DNA of 5,580 bases from Gammaproteobacteria bacterium (GCA_014239225.1 JAAZZI010000058.1:1-5580); one strand, 5' to 3'. Positions 1 through 5,580 are shown, counted from the first letter of the stretch. Notes: generated by a model from the letters alone, not told the origin. Program-made: numbers and translations.

Positions 1-1563
1 GCAATTGATATTCATGAGCTTAGTGATGAGCCCGTTATTCAAGATTTACTTTCTCTGACGCATGCTTTTCTTTTCCATGCCGATCGTGTTGCATGGCTGG
101 CATGTCTTCGTGCGCCATGGTGTGGTTTGACAATGAAATCACTATGTATTTTGTGTGAAGAAAATAAGAAAGAAACAATCTGGCAGTGTATTGGCAATAA
201 GAAGTTGATTAATGAATTAGAAAAAGGTGAGCAAGAGCGATTAAGAAGTTTTAAATTAAACATGCAAATAGCAATTGAACAATATGGTGCACCCATTAGG
301 GATATAATAGAGGCGTTTTGGTATCGATTAGGCGGCCCTGCAACACTGAAAGATCAAAACAAACTTCAGCATGCAAAAGATTATTTTTCTTTACTCGAAG
401 AGGTCAGCGAGGGTGAAACGATTGTTGATTTACAGGAGTTAAAAAGACGTATTGATCAATTACATGCCACATTTACAAGTAGCCCAGAGGAAAGCGTCAA
501 TCCAGTACAAGTAATGACAATGCATAAGGCTAAGGGTCTTGAGTTTGACTACTTTATTTTACCTGGTTTGAATCGGCAATCTGGTTCATCTGAATCTCCT
601 TTATTAGTGACATATTCCGGCTCCTCTTTGGTTGCTGTAAAACCAAGGCCGGGAGAAAAAAAATCGATATATTATTTTATTGACGCTATTAACAAGAGAG
701 AGGAACGTAACGAATACAAAAGAATATTGTACGTTGCGGCAACTCGCGCAATGAAACAGTTACATTTAGTTGCTAGTAATCCAGATAAGCCAATTACAGG
801 TTCATCATTATCATATCTGTGGCCTGCTTGTAAAAATGATTTTATTAAAAACACAGACCAAAAAGAAAAAAAATCTATATTAAAAGATAAAATACCTGAA
901 CAAAAAATGAGGCGTTTAAGAGCTGATTGGAGGTTGCCAAAAGATAGCAAAGCAGTCCCTATTTGGTATCCACCAATAGAAAATCAAATTGAAGATAATT
1001 CTGAATTCGTAGAATTCGAGTGGGCAGGGGAGACTATCAAAAATGTTGGTGTAGTAGTGCATCGAACAATTCAGGAGATTGCTGAGGATGGGTTAGATAA
1101 TTGGACAAAAAAACGCTTAATATCAGAAGAGCGGAATTTTAAAAAGTTGCTTCAACAACGCGGAGTGCCACCCCACGAAAGGAGTAAAGCCATAAACTAC
1201 ATTATTGATGCGCTTACAAATTTATTAAATGATGAGCGTGGACGGTGGATTCTATCAAAGGAACACAACGATCAACATAATGAATATTCTGTCAGCGGAA
1301 TAGTCAATAGTAAATTAATTAATGGAATTTTAGACAGGACTTTTATAGATAAAAATGGAATACGTTGGATAATTGATTATAAAACAAGTCGACACGAAGG
1401 CGGTGGTGTCGATGCGTTTCTAGATGAGCAACAGCAGCGTTATCAGCCAAAACTCGAACAGTATGCAGTGCTCATGGAAGGATTAGGAGAAAAGAATATA
1501 AAACTCGGTTTGTATTTTCCATTGTTAAATGGCTGGCGTGAATGGGAGCATCAAAAAAAATAA
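1..1563 (+). CDS. AddA/RecB-like UvrD-family helicase with C-terminal PD-(D/E)XK nuclease (5' partial)
   Basis: The frame is open from base 1, so the start lies upstream; 520 C-terminal residues are visible, roughly half of a typical AddA-sized protein. Numbering from base 1, UvrD-type helicase motif V (TMHKAKGLEF) begins at residue 173 and motif VI (YVAATRA) lies at 244-250. After a lysine-rich linker comes a RecB-type nuclease domain: His354 (GVVVH), Asp445 in GILDR, Asp459 and Lys461 in IDYKT, and the QPKLEQY motif at 482-488. All the expected catalytic positions are therefore present. Such proteins unwind and degrade DNA ends during double-strand-break repair, usually with an AddB-like partner, which would be expected upstream but is not visible. 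An internal ATG at base 127 could be mistaken for the start, but the 42 codons before it continue the protein (LRAPWCGLT), so it is not. The family call is firm; AddA versus another RecB-like subgroup is not resolved. Confidence 0.9.
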   Translation, partial: AIDIHELSDEPVIQDLLSLTHAFLFHADRVAWLACLRAPWCGLTMKSLCILCEENKKETIWQCIGNKKLINELEKGEQERLRSFKLNMQIAIEQYGAPIRDIIEAFWYRLGGPATLKDQNKLQHAKDYFSLLEEVSEGETIVDLQELKRRIDQLHATFTSSPEESVNPVQVMTMHKAKGLEFDYFILPGLNRQSGSSESPLLVTYSGSSLVAVKPRPGEKKSIYYFIDAINKREERNEYKRILYVAATRAMKQLHLVASNPDKPITGSSLSYLWPACKNDFIKNTDQKEKKSILKDKIPEQKMRRLRADWRLPKDSKAVPIWYPPIENQIEDNSEFVEFEWAGETIKNVGVVVHRTIQEIAEDGLDNWTKKRLISEERNFKKLLQQRGVPPHERSKAINYIIDALTNLLNDERGRWILSKEHNDQHNEYSVSGIVNSKLINGILDRTFIDKNGIRWIIDYKTSRHEGGGVDAFLDEQQQRYQPKLEQYAVLMEGLGEKNIKLGLYFPLLNGWREWEHQKK

Positions 1564-1581
1564 TAACTAAACAATAAAAAT

Positions 1582-2280
1582 TTAATTTGCTGCGGTTTCG
1601 CCAGATGCTAATTCTTTTACCGCAGCATTTACTGCATTTCCGTAGGCAGTTCCTAAATCAGAATAATCCTCTTCATCCATTATAGCCATGTAACCTATAG
1701 CGTAACCTGATTTTAGTAAACCCATACCATCCTGGCTTCCGTCACCCATCATCATTTCCATTGTCGATCTTTTTTTATCGCCAACGATTTGATCGTAAGG
1801 TCCCCATAACATGGGAGATGAAAATGGTCCTGCACCATCTAATACATCTAATACAATTACCCCATCACCTGAATGGTAACCTAGACCAATGAAGCCATCT
1901 TTGCCTTCGTAGTAGCTAAATTTACCACCACTTGGGAAGGTATATTGATATCTATAAATTGAGCGACCGACGTAATCAGGCGGCATTTTTATTCCTCTGG
2001 TGCTGATTCGTTTTCGTTCACCTTTCGCTTTTGTTTCCTCAGCTACCGCTAGTATTGATTTTTTTACACCGTAAGGATTAGTAATAAAGCGTTTACCATC
2101 TTGTTGTGTGTATGCCCGATCACCTTCTTCTATAGTGCCCTCCACTTCAATCTCTTCCATTTCTTTAACATCTCCTTTTTCACCAGTAACATCTAAAGAA
2201 TATGTAGAAGAAGACAGAAAAAAACTGCCAGAGAAGAACAAACATCGAAACACCCTTTGCCAATTATTTTGTCCGCTCAT
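1582..2280 (-). CDS. Probable exported protein of unknown function, 232 aa
   Basis: I do not recognise this protein. Residues 1-28 look like a signal peptide: a polar start with Arg9 and Arg12, then a hydrophobic stretch (CLFFSGSFFL) and a small-residue region, with a plausible cleavage near TYS|LD. The only cysteine, Cys13, sits inside the hydrophobic stretch and does not form a lipobox, so a lipoprotein is unlikely. The mature part starts with a strongly acidic segment (about 30-55), continues with an aromatic and glycine-rich region (about 103-162) that suggests beta structure, has a Met/Gly/Asp cluster at 174-187 (MEMMMGDG), and ends in an alanine-rich, probably helical tail. No transmembrane helix follows the signal. 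It lies convergent with the helicase-nuclease gene, 18 bases apart with no clear terminator, and downstream of ssrA on the same strand. No Shine-Dalgarno sequence precedes the ATG; its first base overlaps the TGA of a seven-codon upstream frame. The unbroken frame and signal peptide support a real gene, but its role is unknown. Confidence 0.72.
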   Translation of the reverse strand: MSGQNNWQRVFRCLFFSGSFFLSSSTYSLDVTGEKGDVKEMEEIEVEGTIEEGDRAYTQQDGKRFITNPYGVKKSILAVAEETKAKGERKRISTRGIKMPPDYVGRSIYRYQYTFPSGGKFSYYEGKDGFIGLGYHSGDGVIVLDVLDGAGPFSSPMLWGPYDQIVGDKKRSTMEMMMGDGSQDGMGLLKSGYAIGYMAIMDEEDYSDLGTAYGNAVNAAVKELASGETAAN

Positions 2281-2324
2281 TTTTTTATTAATTTTTTCAT
2301 GTAGTTATCATCGATAGATTACAT
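2277..2324 (-). promoter_or_regulatory. Chain of overlapping mini reading frames before the unknown exported gene
   Basis: Reading the minus strand toward the ATG at 2280, there is ATG-TAA at 2324, then an ATG at 2311 (M-I-T-T-stop), an ATG at 2300 (MKKLIKK-stop), and the main ATG. The second and third frames each end with a TGA that overlaps the next ATG as ATGA. None has a recognisable Shine-Dalgarno site. This could be a reinitiation leader. Alternatively, the 2300 ATG may be the true start of a longer signal peptide, separated from the main frame by one base in a run of seven A residues (plus-strand 2280-2286). Confidence 0.3.
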
Positions 2325-2349
2325 CTAAGTTCATTTTAACTTAGTTTTT
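2325..2349 (+). terminator. Weak intrinsic terminator-like hairpin, plus-strand orientation
   Basis: CTAAGTT (2325-2331) and AACTTAG (2338-2344) form a perfect 7-bp inverted repeat around a 6-base loop, followed by five T residues (2345-2349). The T tract lies on the plus side only. The stem has just two G-C pairs, so it is weak. In this orientation it would stop plus-strand transcripts, such as read-through from the helicase gene, before they run antisense across ssrA. It does not look like the ssrA terminator, because nothing T-rich follows the stem on the minus strand. Confidence 0.35.
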
Positions 2350-2382
2350 GAAAAATAAAAAAGAGCCAATTGATATTTTTAG

Positions 2383-2744
2383 TGGTGGAGGCGGCGGGAA
2401 TCGAACCCGCGTCCGCAAATCCTCTACCGTCGGTTCTACATGCTTAGCCTATTCTATTAATTTAACTTTCTGCTACCCGAATGGCAGGGAAAACAGAAAG
2501 CGATTTCGAAAAAATTTAACGAATCCACCTCGAACAAGTTTCATCGCGATCTTGTGTGAGTCGACGCCTGGTGCTGAGTGCACAAGCACAACATCAGTCA
2601 GACGGCACTATGACTGGTTATTAAGCAGCTAGTGCGTAGTTGTCTTCGTTGGCAACTATAAAGTTTGCAGTTGTATTTACGAGGTAATCTGCGCCTCGGC
2701 ATGCCCCTTGGGCTTCATATCCACGTCGAAACCAGTACGCCCCC
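2383..2744 (-). ncRNA. ssrA: Transfer-messenger RNA (tmRNA, 10Sa RNA)
   Basis: tmRNA rescues ribosomes stalled on broken mRNAs: its alanyl-charged tRNA-like domain enters the A site with SmpB, and its internal frame adds a degradation tag. The 5' end GGGGGCG (2744-2738) pairs with CGCCTCC (2393-2387), including one G-U pair, to form the acceptor stem. An A and an encoded CCA (2385-2383) complete the 3' end. The T arm is the GCGGG/CCCGC stem with a TTCGATT loop. Next to the 5' acceptor strand are the conserved TGGTTTCGACG and GCATGCCGAGG segments, and CGAGG pairs with CCTCG as in pseudoknot 1. The conserved GGACGCGGG lies near the 3' end. The length of 362 nt matches one-piece gammaproteobacterial tmRNAs. 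It is downstream of smpB on the same strand. No strong hairpin terminator follows the CCA, only T-rich tracts (plus-strand A runs near 2350-2362). Start and end are fixed by the acceptor pairing. Confidence 0.98.
2618..2653 (-). other. tmRNA tag-peptide reading frame (ANEDNYALAA)
   Basis: Inside ssrA, the sequence TAGTT is followed by the resume codon GCC and then codons giving ANEDNYALAA and two stops, TAA TAA. The placement matches E. coli tmRNA, where TAGTC precedes GCA and the tag is ANDENYALAA. The ALAA end is the signal that ClpXP and related proteases read. Compared with E. coli, Asp and Glu at positions 3 and 4 are swapped, and the resume codon is GCC rather than GCA, still alanine. 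Confidence 0.95.
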
Positions 2745-2772
2745 AAAGAGTCTTTCCTGTTAAAGGCCAAGG

Positions 2773-2778
2773 ATTATA
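2773..2778 (-). promoter_or_regulatory. Probable ssrA promoter -10 box
   Basis: The minus strand carries a perfect TATAAT here, 28 bases before the mature tmRNA 5' end. Initiation about 7 bases downstream would leave a leader of roughly 20 nt for RNase P to remove, as expected for tmRNA. No good -35 match lies at 16-18 bases; the region upstream is AT-rich (TTTAATTAAT). Confidence 0.55.
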
Positions 2779-2889
2779 GCTGAATAGGTATTAATTAAAC
2801 ATCAATGTTCGATAGATTTTGTATACCAGAGAAATCAGAAAAGCTTGTTTATGTAGTTAAAGTTCCAAATTTATAAAAAAGGGGGAATA

Positions 2890-3357
2890 CTAATGTCTTA
2901 GCAGTCTCGCTTTTTGTCTTTCCCAGTCACGTTTTTTCTCAGTTTCCCGCTTATCATGCATTTTTTTACCGTGAGCGACCCCGATTTCCAATTTGACGTG
3001 ACCATTTTTCCAATACATAGCGGTCGGAACTAGAGCGAAACCTTTACGTTCAACAGCACCAATAATTTTATTCAGTTCTGTACGATGCAGTAATAATTTT
3101 CGATTTCTTTGTGATTCGTTTATAAATGAAGCAGATGTTGGTAGGGGTGTAATTAATGCACCAAATAAATAAGCCTCGCTATCTTTTAATAATATGTAAC
3201 TATCAATGATTTCTACTTTCCCCGCGCGTAAACTTTTTACTTCCCATCCATGTAATGAAATTCCCGCCTCAAAACGTTCATCAATAAAGTAATCACGGCG
3301 TACTTTTTTGTTGAGTACTATTGTTTTTCCACCAGCAGACTGTTTTTTTCCGATCAT
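2890..3357 (-). CDS. smpB: SsrA-binding protein SmpB
   Basis: SmpB binds the tRNA-like domain of tmRNA and guides it into stalled ribosomes, with its C-terminal tail probing the empty mRNA channel. The 155 residues are close to the usual 155-160. Family signatures are visible: the N-terminal lysine-rich strand with NKKVRRDYF (16-24), the near-invariant GISLHGWEVKSLRAGK (32-47), and PTAMYWKNGHVKLEIGVAHGKK leading into the basic tail with HDKR (134-137) and RDW (143-145). The start ATG gives MIGKK; another ATG 4 bases upstream is out of frame. The Shine-Dalgarno site is weak (CGGG). It is transcribed away from the transporter, from a likely extended -10 promoter about 30 bases upstream, and ssrA follows 145 bases downstream on the same strand. 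The stop is TAG. No clear hairpin terminator lies between the two genes, so read-through into ssrA is possible in addition to its own promoter. Confidence 0.98.
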   Translation of the reverse strand: MIGKKQSAGGKTIVLNKKVRRDYFIDERFEAGISLHGWEVKSLRAGKVEIIDSYILLKDSEAYLFGALITPLPTSASFINESQRNRKLLLHRTELNKIIGAVERKGFALVPTAMYWKNGHVKLEIGVAHGKKMHDKRETEKKRDWERQKARLLRH

Positions 3358-3385
3358 TCATACTAGCCCGAAATTAGATTCTTCG

Positions 3386-3394
3386 ATTATAACA
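3386..3394 (-). promoter_or_regulatory. Probable smpB promoter, extended -10 (TGTTATAAT)
   Basis: The minus strand reads TGTTATAAT, an exact extended -10 (TGnTATAAT), 28 bases upstream of the smpB ATG. The sequence 17 bases further upstream is a poor -35, which is tolerable for extended -10 promoters. The predicted 5' leader is about 20 nt. Confidence 0.5.
3388..3393 (+). promoter_or_regulatory. Candidate -10 box for the transporter-ratA transcript
   Basis: TATAAC on the plus strand matches five of six consensus -10 bases and overlaps the smpB -10 on the other strand. No recognisable -35 lies 16-18 bases upstream. If used, the transcript would begin near 3400 and carry a leader of about 42 nt containing both Shine-Dalgarno-like sites. 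Confidence 0.3.
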
Positions 3395-3407
3395 GGTGTT
3401 CTATCCA

Positions 3408-3438
3408 TAAGGAGGTAAGTAATCTAAAATACCGAGGT
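3408..3438 (+). promoter_or_regulatory. Two Shine-Dalgarno-like sites before the transporter start
   Basis: TAAGGAGGT at 3408-3416 is a full 9-base complement of the usual bacterial 16S rRNA 3' end, but it lies 25 bases from the ATG at 3442, and no ATG, GTG or TTG stands at a proper distance from it. A second, shorter GAGGT (3434-3438) sits close to the ATG and is probably the site that sets the start. There is no in-frame alternative start codon between the two sites. The first may act as a ribosome standby site. Confidence 0.45.
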
Positions 3439-3441
3439 ATC

Positions 3442-4854
3442 ATGTCATCAATACGCACATCTATTCATGGCCAATGGTCTTCACGTTGGATTTTTATTCT
3501 TGCTGCAACAGGGTCTGCTGTTGGTCTTGGCAATATTTGGCGTTTTCCTTATTTAACGGGTGAAAATGGCGGCGGCGCCTTCGTTCTCGTTTATTTGTTT
3601 TGTGTTGTTATGATGGGGATTCCGATAATGATGGCGGAAATATTATTAGGCCGTCGCGGTAGAAAAAGCCCTGTCAACACTATGCATACCTTGGCTGCTG
3701 AAGAAGGACTAAATTCTAATTGGTATTTACTTGGATGGCTCGGTGTTATAGCTGGTTTCATAATCTTATCTTATTACAGTGTCATTGCAGGCTGGACGAT
3801 AGCATTTATTTTTAAGACCGGTATGGGCGATTTTATTGGCTTAAATGCTGATCAAACAACAGCGATTTTTAGCGAACTAATTTCTAATCCAGTAGTATTA
3901 TTGTTCTGGCACACCATTTTTATGTTTCTAACGATTTATGTTGTATCTCGAGGCGTTAAAAGTGGTTTAGAACAAGCCGTCAAATTTTTGATGCCCGCAT
4001 TATTTATCCTTCTTTTAATTATGGTTGCTTATGCAATGAGCACTGAAAAATTTTTTGACGGACTTAGCTATCTCTTTATTCCTGATTTTGATTCTTTGGC
4101 TGACAAGAATCTTTTTTCAGATGTTTTTTTACCAGCATTAGGCCAGGCTTTTTTTAGTCTGAGTATTGGTATGGGGGCAATAATGATTTATGGTTCTTAT
4201 TTATCAAAAGAATCATCAATTACTTTCAATTGCTTTGTGATTGCGTTAGCGGATACTACTGTTGCAATTCTTGCAGGTGTCGCAATTTTTCCAATTGTAT
4301 TTACGTATGGTCTTGAACCGGCTGGTGGCCCCGGACTAATTTTTATTTCATTGCCAATTGCATTTGGGCAAATGCCTTTTGGTACATTTTTTGGCAGTTT
4401 ATTTTTTATATTATTAATGTTTGCTGCCTGGACTTCATCAATTTCATTGCTTGAACCAGCGGTAACTTGGATGGTTGAAAATAGAAAAATGACACGCTAT
4501 AAAGCCGCTTATATCGCTGGCTTTATTGCCTGGTTTCTTGGGCTGTTGACAGTATTATCTTTTAACCATTGGGCGTTTGAATTTACTTTTGCAGGCAGTA
4601 TCAAAGAAAATGGTTTTTTCGATATCTTTGATATTCTGACATCTAACATTATGTTGCCTTTAGGCGGAGTTTTAATTGTTATATTCGCGTCTTGGTTGAT
4701 GTCAAAATCATCAACGGTTGATGAGCTAGGGCTTGGTGATAGTATTGCTTATAAAATTTGGCGTTTTATTGCTCGCTATGTAGCCCCACTGGGTGTGATT
4801 ATTATATTTTTTAATGCAGCGGGATTATTCAAATTATTTTCTTTAGATAATTAA
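3442..4854 (+). CDS. NSS-family sodium-dependent amino acid or related transporter
   Basis: This inner-membrane protein of 470 residues has the LeuT fold and should import a small molecule, probably an amino acid, with sodium; the substrate cannot be read from sequence. TM1 holds the family signature GSAVGLGNIWRFPY (24-37) with the unwound GLGN and Arg34, the likely external gate arginine, then ENGGGAF (41-47). The TM6 unwound segment is SIGMGAIMIYGSY (about 241-253). TM8 carries TSS (331-333), the equivalent of the LeuT Na2-site Thr/Ser pair. Asp271 in ALADTT (TM7) aligns by hand with LeuT Asn286 and SERT Asn368, beside the chloride site, so the built-in negative charge suggests chloride independence. 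About 11 hydrophobic segments are visible, the last ending near residue 465, as in Tyt1 and MhsT rather than the 12 of LeuT. ratA begins 9 bases after its stop, suggesting one transcript. The start is set by the nearby GAGGT and by the position of TM1. Confidence 0.93.
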   Translation: MSSIRTSIHGQWSSRWIFILAATGSAVGLGNIWRFPYLTGENGGGAFVLVYLFCVVMMGIPIMMAEILLGRRGRKSPVNTMHTLAAEEGLNSNWYLLGWLGVIAGFIILSYYSVIAGWTIAFIFKTGMGDFIGLNADQTTAIFSELISNPVVLLFWHTIFMFLTIYVVSRGVKSGLEQAVKFLMPALFILLLIMVAYAMSTEKFFDGLSYLFIPDFDSLADKNLFSDVFLPALGQAFFSLSIGMGAIMIYGSYLSKESSITFNCFVIALADTTVAILAGVAIFPIVFTYGLEPAGGPGLIFISLPIAFGQMPFGTFFGSLFFILLMFAAWTSSISLLEPAVTWMVENRKMTRYKAAYIAGFIAWFLGLLTVLSFNHWAFEFTFAGSIKENGFFDIFDILTSNIMLPLGGVLIVIFASWLMSKSSTVDELGLGDSIAYKIWRFIARYVAPLGVIIIFFNAAGLFKLFSLDN

Positions 4855-4863
4855 ATTTTTTTA

Positions 4864-5298
4864 GTGACTAGAATAAGTAAAAAAGCTGATGTTAAGTATA
4901 GTGCAAATCAGATGTATGCATTAGTTAACGATATTGAAAACTATCCTGATTTTCTGCCATGGTGTACGGATGCAAATATTATCAGTAGCAATGAAGCTAC
5001 CCTAACAGCATCTATTTCAATCTCTGTTGGTAGAATAAAAAAAATATTTACAACATTGAACACAATGAGAAAAGGAATATCAATTAACATGACACTAATA
5101 AAGGGCCCTTTTAAAGAACTAAATGGGCAATGGATATTTCAAGATAATTCTGCAGGCGGCTCCACAGTTTCTTTAGTGATGCAGTTCGAATTCAAGAATA
5201 AATTATTAAAATATACATTTGGCCCAGTTTTCAAAAAGATAATAGATTCACTAGTTGATGCTTTTATAGAGAGGGCAAATGTTATTTATGATGAATAA
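4864..5298 (+). CDS. ratA: RatA-family START-like (Coq10/cyclase-dehydrase) protein
   Basis: The 144-residue protein matches the RatA (YfjG) family throughout. It has the N-terminal YSANQMYALVND, then YPDFLPWC (27-34), GPFKELNGQW (81-90) and a C-terminal helix with GPVFKKIIDSLVDAF. The fold is a helix-grip START domain. E. coli RatA was reported to block joining of ribosomal subunits, while relatives such as Coq10 bind ubiquinone; which role applies here is not known. The start is GTG at 4864: it gives the usual short N-terminus (MTRISKKA), whereas the next ATG would remove the first conserved segment. No Shine-Dalgarno site precedes it, and the gene lies 9 bases after the transporter stop, so it may depend on translational coupling. 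The ratB/rnfH gene that follows ratA in E. coli is absent here; bamE lies directly downstream on the opposite strand. Confidence 0.94.
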   Translation: MTRISKKADVKYSANQMYALVNDIENYPDFLPWCTDANIISSNEATLTASISISVGRIKKIFTTLNTMRKGISINMTLIKGPFKELNGQWIFQDNSAGGSTVSLVMQFEFKNKLLKYTFGPVFKKIIDSLVDAFIERANVIYDE

Positions 5299-5312
5299 AA
5301 TTATTATTCATC
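5290..5312. repeat. Inverted repeat across the ratA/bamE convergent stop codons
   Basis: GATGAATAA (5290-5298) and TTATTCATC (5304-5312) are perfect 9-bp inverted arms around the 5-base loop AATTA. Each arm encodes the last codons of one gene, Asp-Glu-stop, on its own strand. An RNA hairpin could form in either transcript. The stem has only two G-C pairs and no T tract follows on either side, so it is at best a weak bidirectional terminator or a barrier to exonucleases. Confidence 0.6.
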
Positions 5313-5580
5313 GTCTAGCGGATTGATTTTATCGAATAAACGGCCAAAAAATCCTTTTTCCTCTTTATCAGATTTTGGGACGATTATTGCGTTTTCTTCG
5401 GTTATTATCTTGTTTTCTTGTCTCGGGATATTAGAAATTTCAATATCTCCAGAGATGTATGCAAGTTTATCATTTTCAAAATGAAGCGTGATATGGCGTT
5501 GTTCCCGAACGGTACCACCTTCCTGGAAGCTATAAATATATTCCCAACGCTCATTGTGAAATGGGTCAATTAAGACAGGT
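5304..5580 (-). CDS. bamE: Outer membrane protein assembly factor BamE (N-terminal part outside window)
   Basis: The visible 91 C-terminal residues begin PVLIDPFHNERWEYIYSF and continue EGGTVREQRHITLHFENDKL, the conserved core of BamE (SmpA/OmlA), a small lipoprotein of the BAM complex that inserts beta-barrel proteins into the outer membrane. The signal peptide and lipobox cysteine would lie beyond base 5580. After the core, about 45 residues form a charged extension ending in EKGFFGRLFDKINPLDDE. E. coli BamE (113 residues) ends soon after its core, so this extension is longer, as in some other gammaproteobacterial homologues. The gene converges on ratA with 5 bases between stop codons. The nearness of smpB, ratA and bamE matches the order seen in E. 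coli and relatives, though with a transporter inserted and ratB missing. Confidence 0.95.
   Translation of the reverse strand, partial: PVLIDPFHNERWEYIYSFQEGGTVREQRHITLHFENDKLAYISGDIEISNIPRQENKIITEENAIIVPKSDKEEKGFFGRLFDKINPLDDE

Noticed and set aside
39..296. Minus-strand open frame of 85 codons
   Set aside because: Antisense to the helicase-nuclease frame, which is open from base 1 with recognisable motifs.
672..950. Minus-strand open frame of 92 codons
   Set aside because: Antisense to the motif VI and linker region of the helicase-nuclease; composition fits a shadow frame.
1003..1018. Two GAATTC palindromes three bases apart
   Set aside because: They lie inside the helicase-nuclease coding frame (EFVEF) and are explained by ordinary codons.
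2108..2317. Plus-strand open frame of 69 codons with a hydrophobic C-terminus
   Set aside because: It is antisense to the signal-peptide region of the exported gene, whose hydrophobic codons account for it; no ribosome site was seen.
2348..2632. Plus-strand open frame of 94 codons
   Set aside because: It lies almost wholly antisense to the tmRNA gene; its sequence is explained by ssrA structure.
2798..2809. Short dyad AACATCAATGTT upstream of the ssrA -10
   Set aside because: Only 5 bp per arm in AT-rich DNA and no match to an operator I recognise.
2311..2818. Direct repeat TCGATAGATT at 2311-2320 and 2809-2818, flanking ssrA
   Set aside because: Ten bases in AT-rich spacer is within chance, and island attachment sites would duplicate the tmRNA 3' end, which this does not.

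Overview
The window reads as chromosomal DNA of an AT-rich gammaproteobacterium. The evidence is a cluster of core genes: smpB and the tmRNA gene ssrA on the minus strand, ratA on the plus strand, and bamE, an outer-membrane assembly lipoprotein of Proteobacteria, on the minus strand. The tmRNA tag reads ANEDNYALAA, very close to the E. coli tag ANDENYALAA. The genus cannot be resolved from the sequence alone.

Layout. Bases 1-1563 (+) hold the C-terminal half of an AddA/RecB-like helicase-nuclease whose start lies outside the window. A convergent gene (1582-2280, -) encodes a probably exported 232-residue protein of no family I recognise. A 102-base AT-rich gap with a weak plus-strand terminator-like hairpin follows, then ssrA (2383-2744, -) and smpB (2890-3357, -). 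A short divergent promoter region (3358-3441) separates smpB from a plus-strand pair: an NSS-family sodium-coupled transporter (3442-4854) and ratA (4864-5298), only 9 bases apart. The C-terminal part of bamE (5304-5580, -) runs head-on into ratA with 5 bases between the stop codons. No stretch over 300 bases lacks a gene.

How the parts relate. tmRNA and SmpB are the two dedicated partners of trans-translation, the rescue of stalled ribosomes. RatA belongs to a family linked in E. coli to inhibition of 70S assembly and more widely related to Coq10-like lipid-binding proteins. BamE is part of the outer-membrane beta-barrel assembly machine. The transporter shares a likely transcript with ratA but has no obvious functional tie to it. 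The helicase-nuclease acts in double-strand-break processing and appears unrelated to the rest.

Most of the window is ordinary conserved chromosome, and I found no convincing undescribed multi-gene system. The points most worth a second look are the unrecognised exported protein and its unusual chain of overlapping ATGA mini-reading-frames, a perfect 9-base anti-Shine-Dalgarno match stranded 25 bases upstream of the transporter start, the overlapping divergent -10 elements between smpB and the transporter, and the shared inverted repeat that ends both ratA and bamE.
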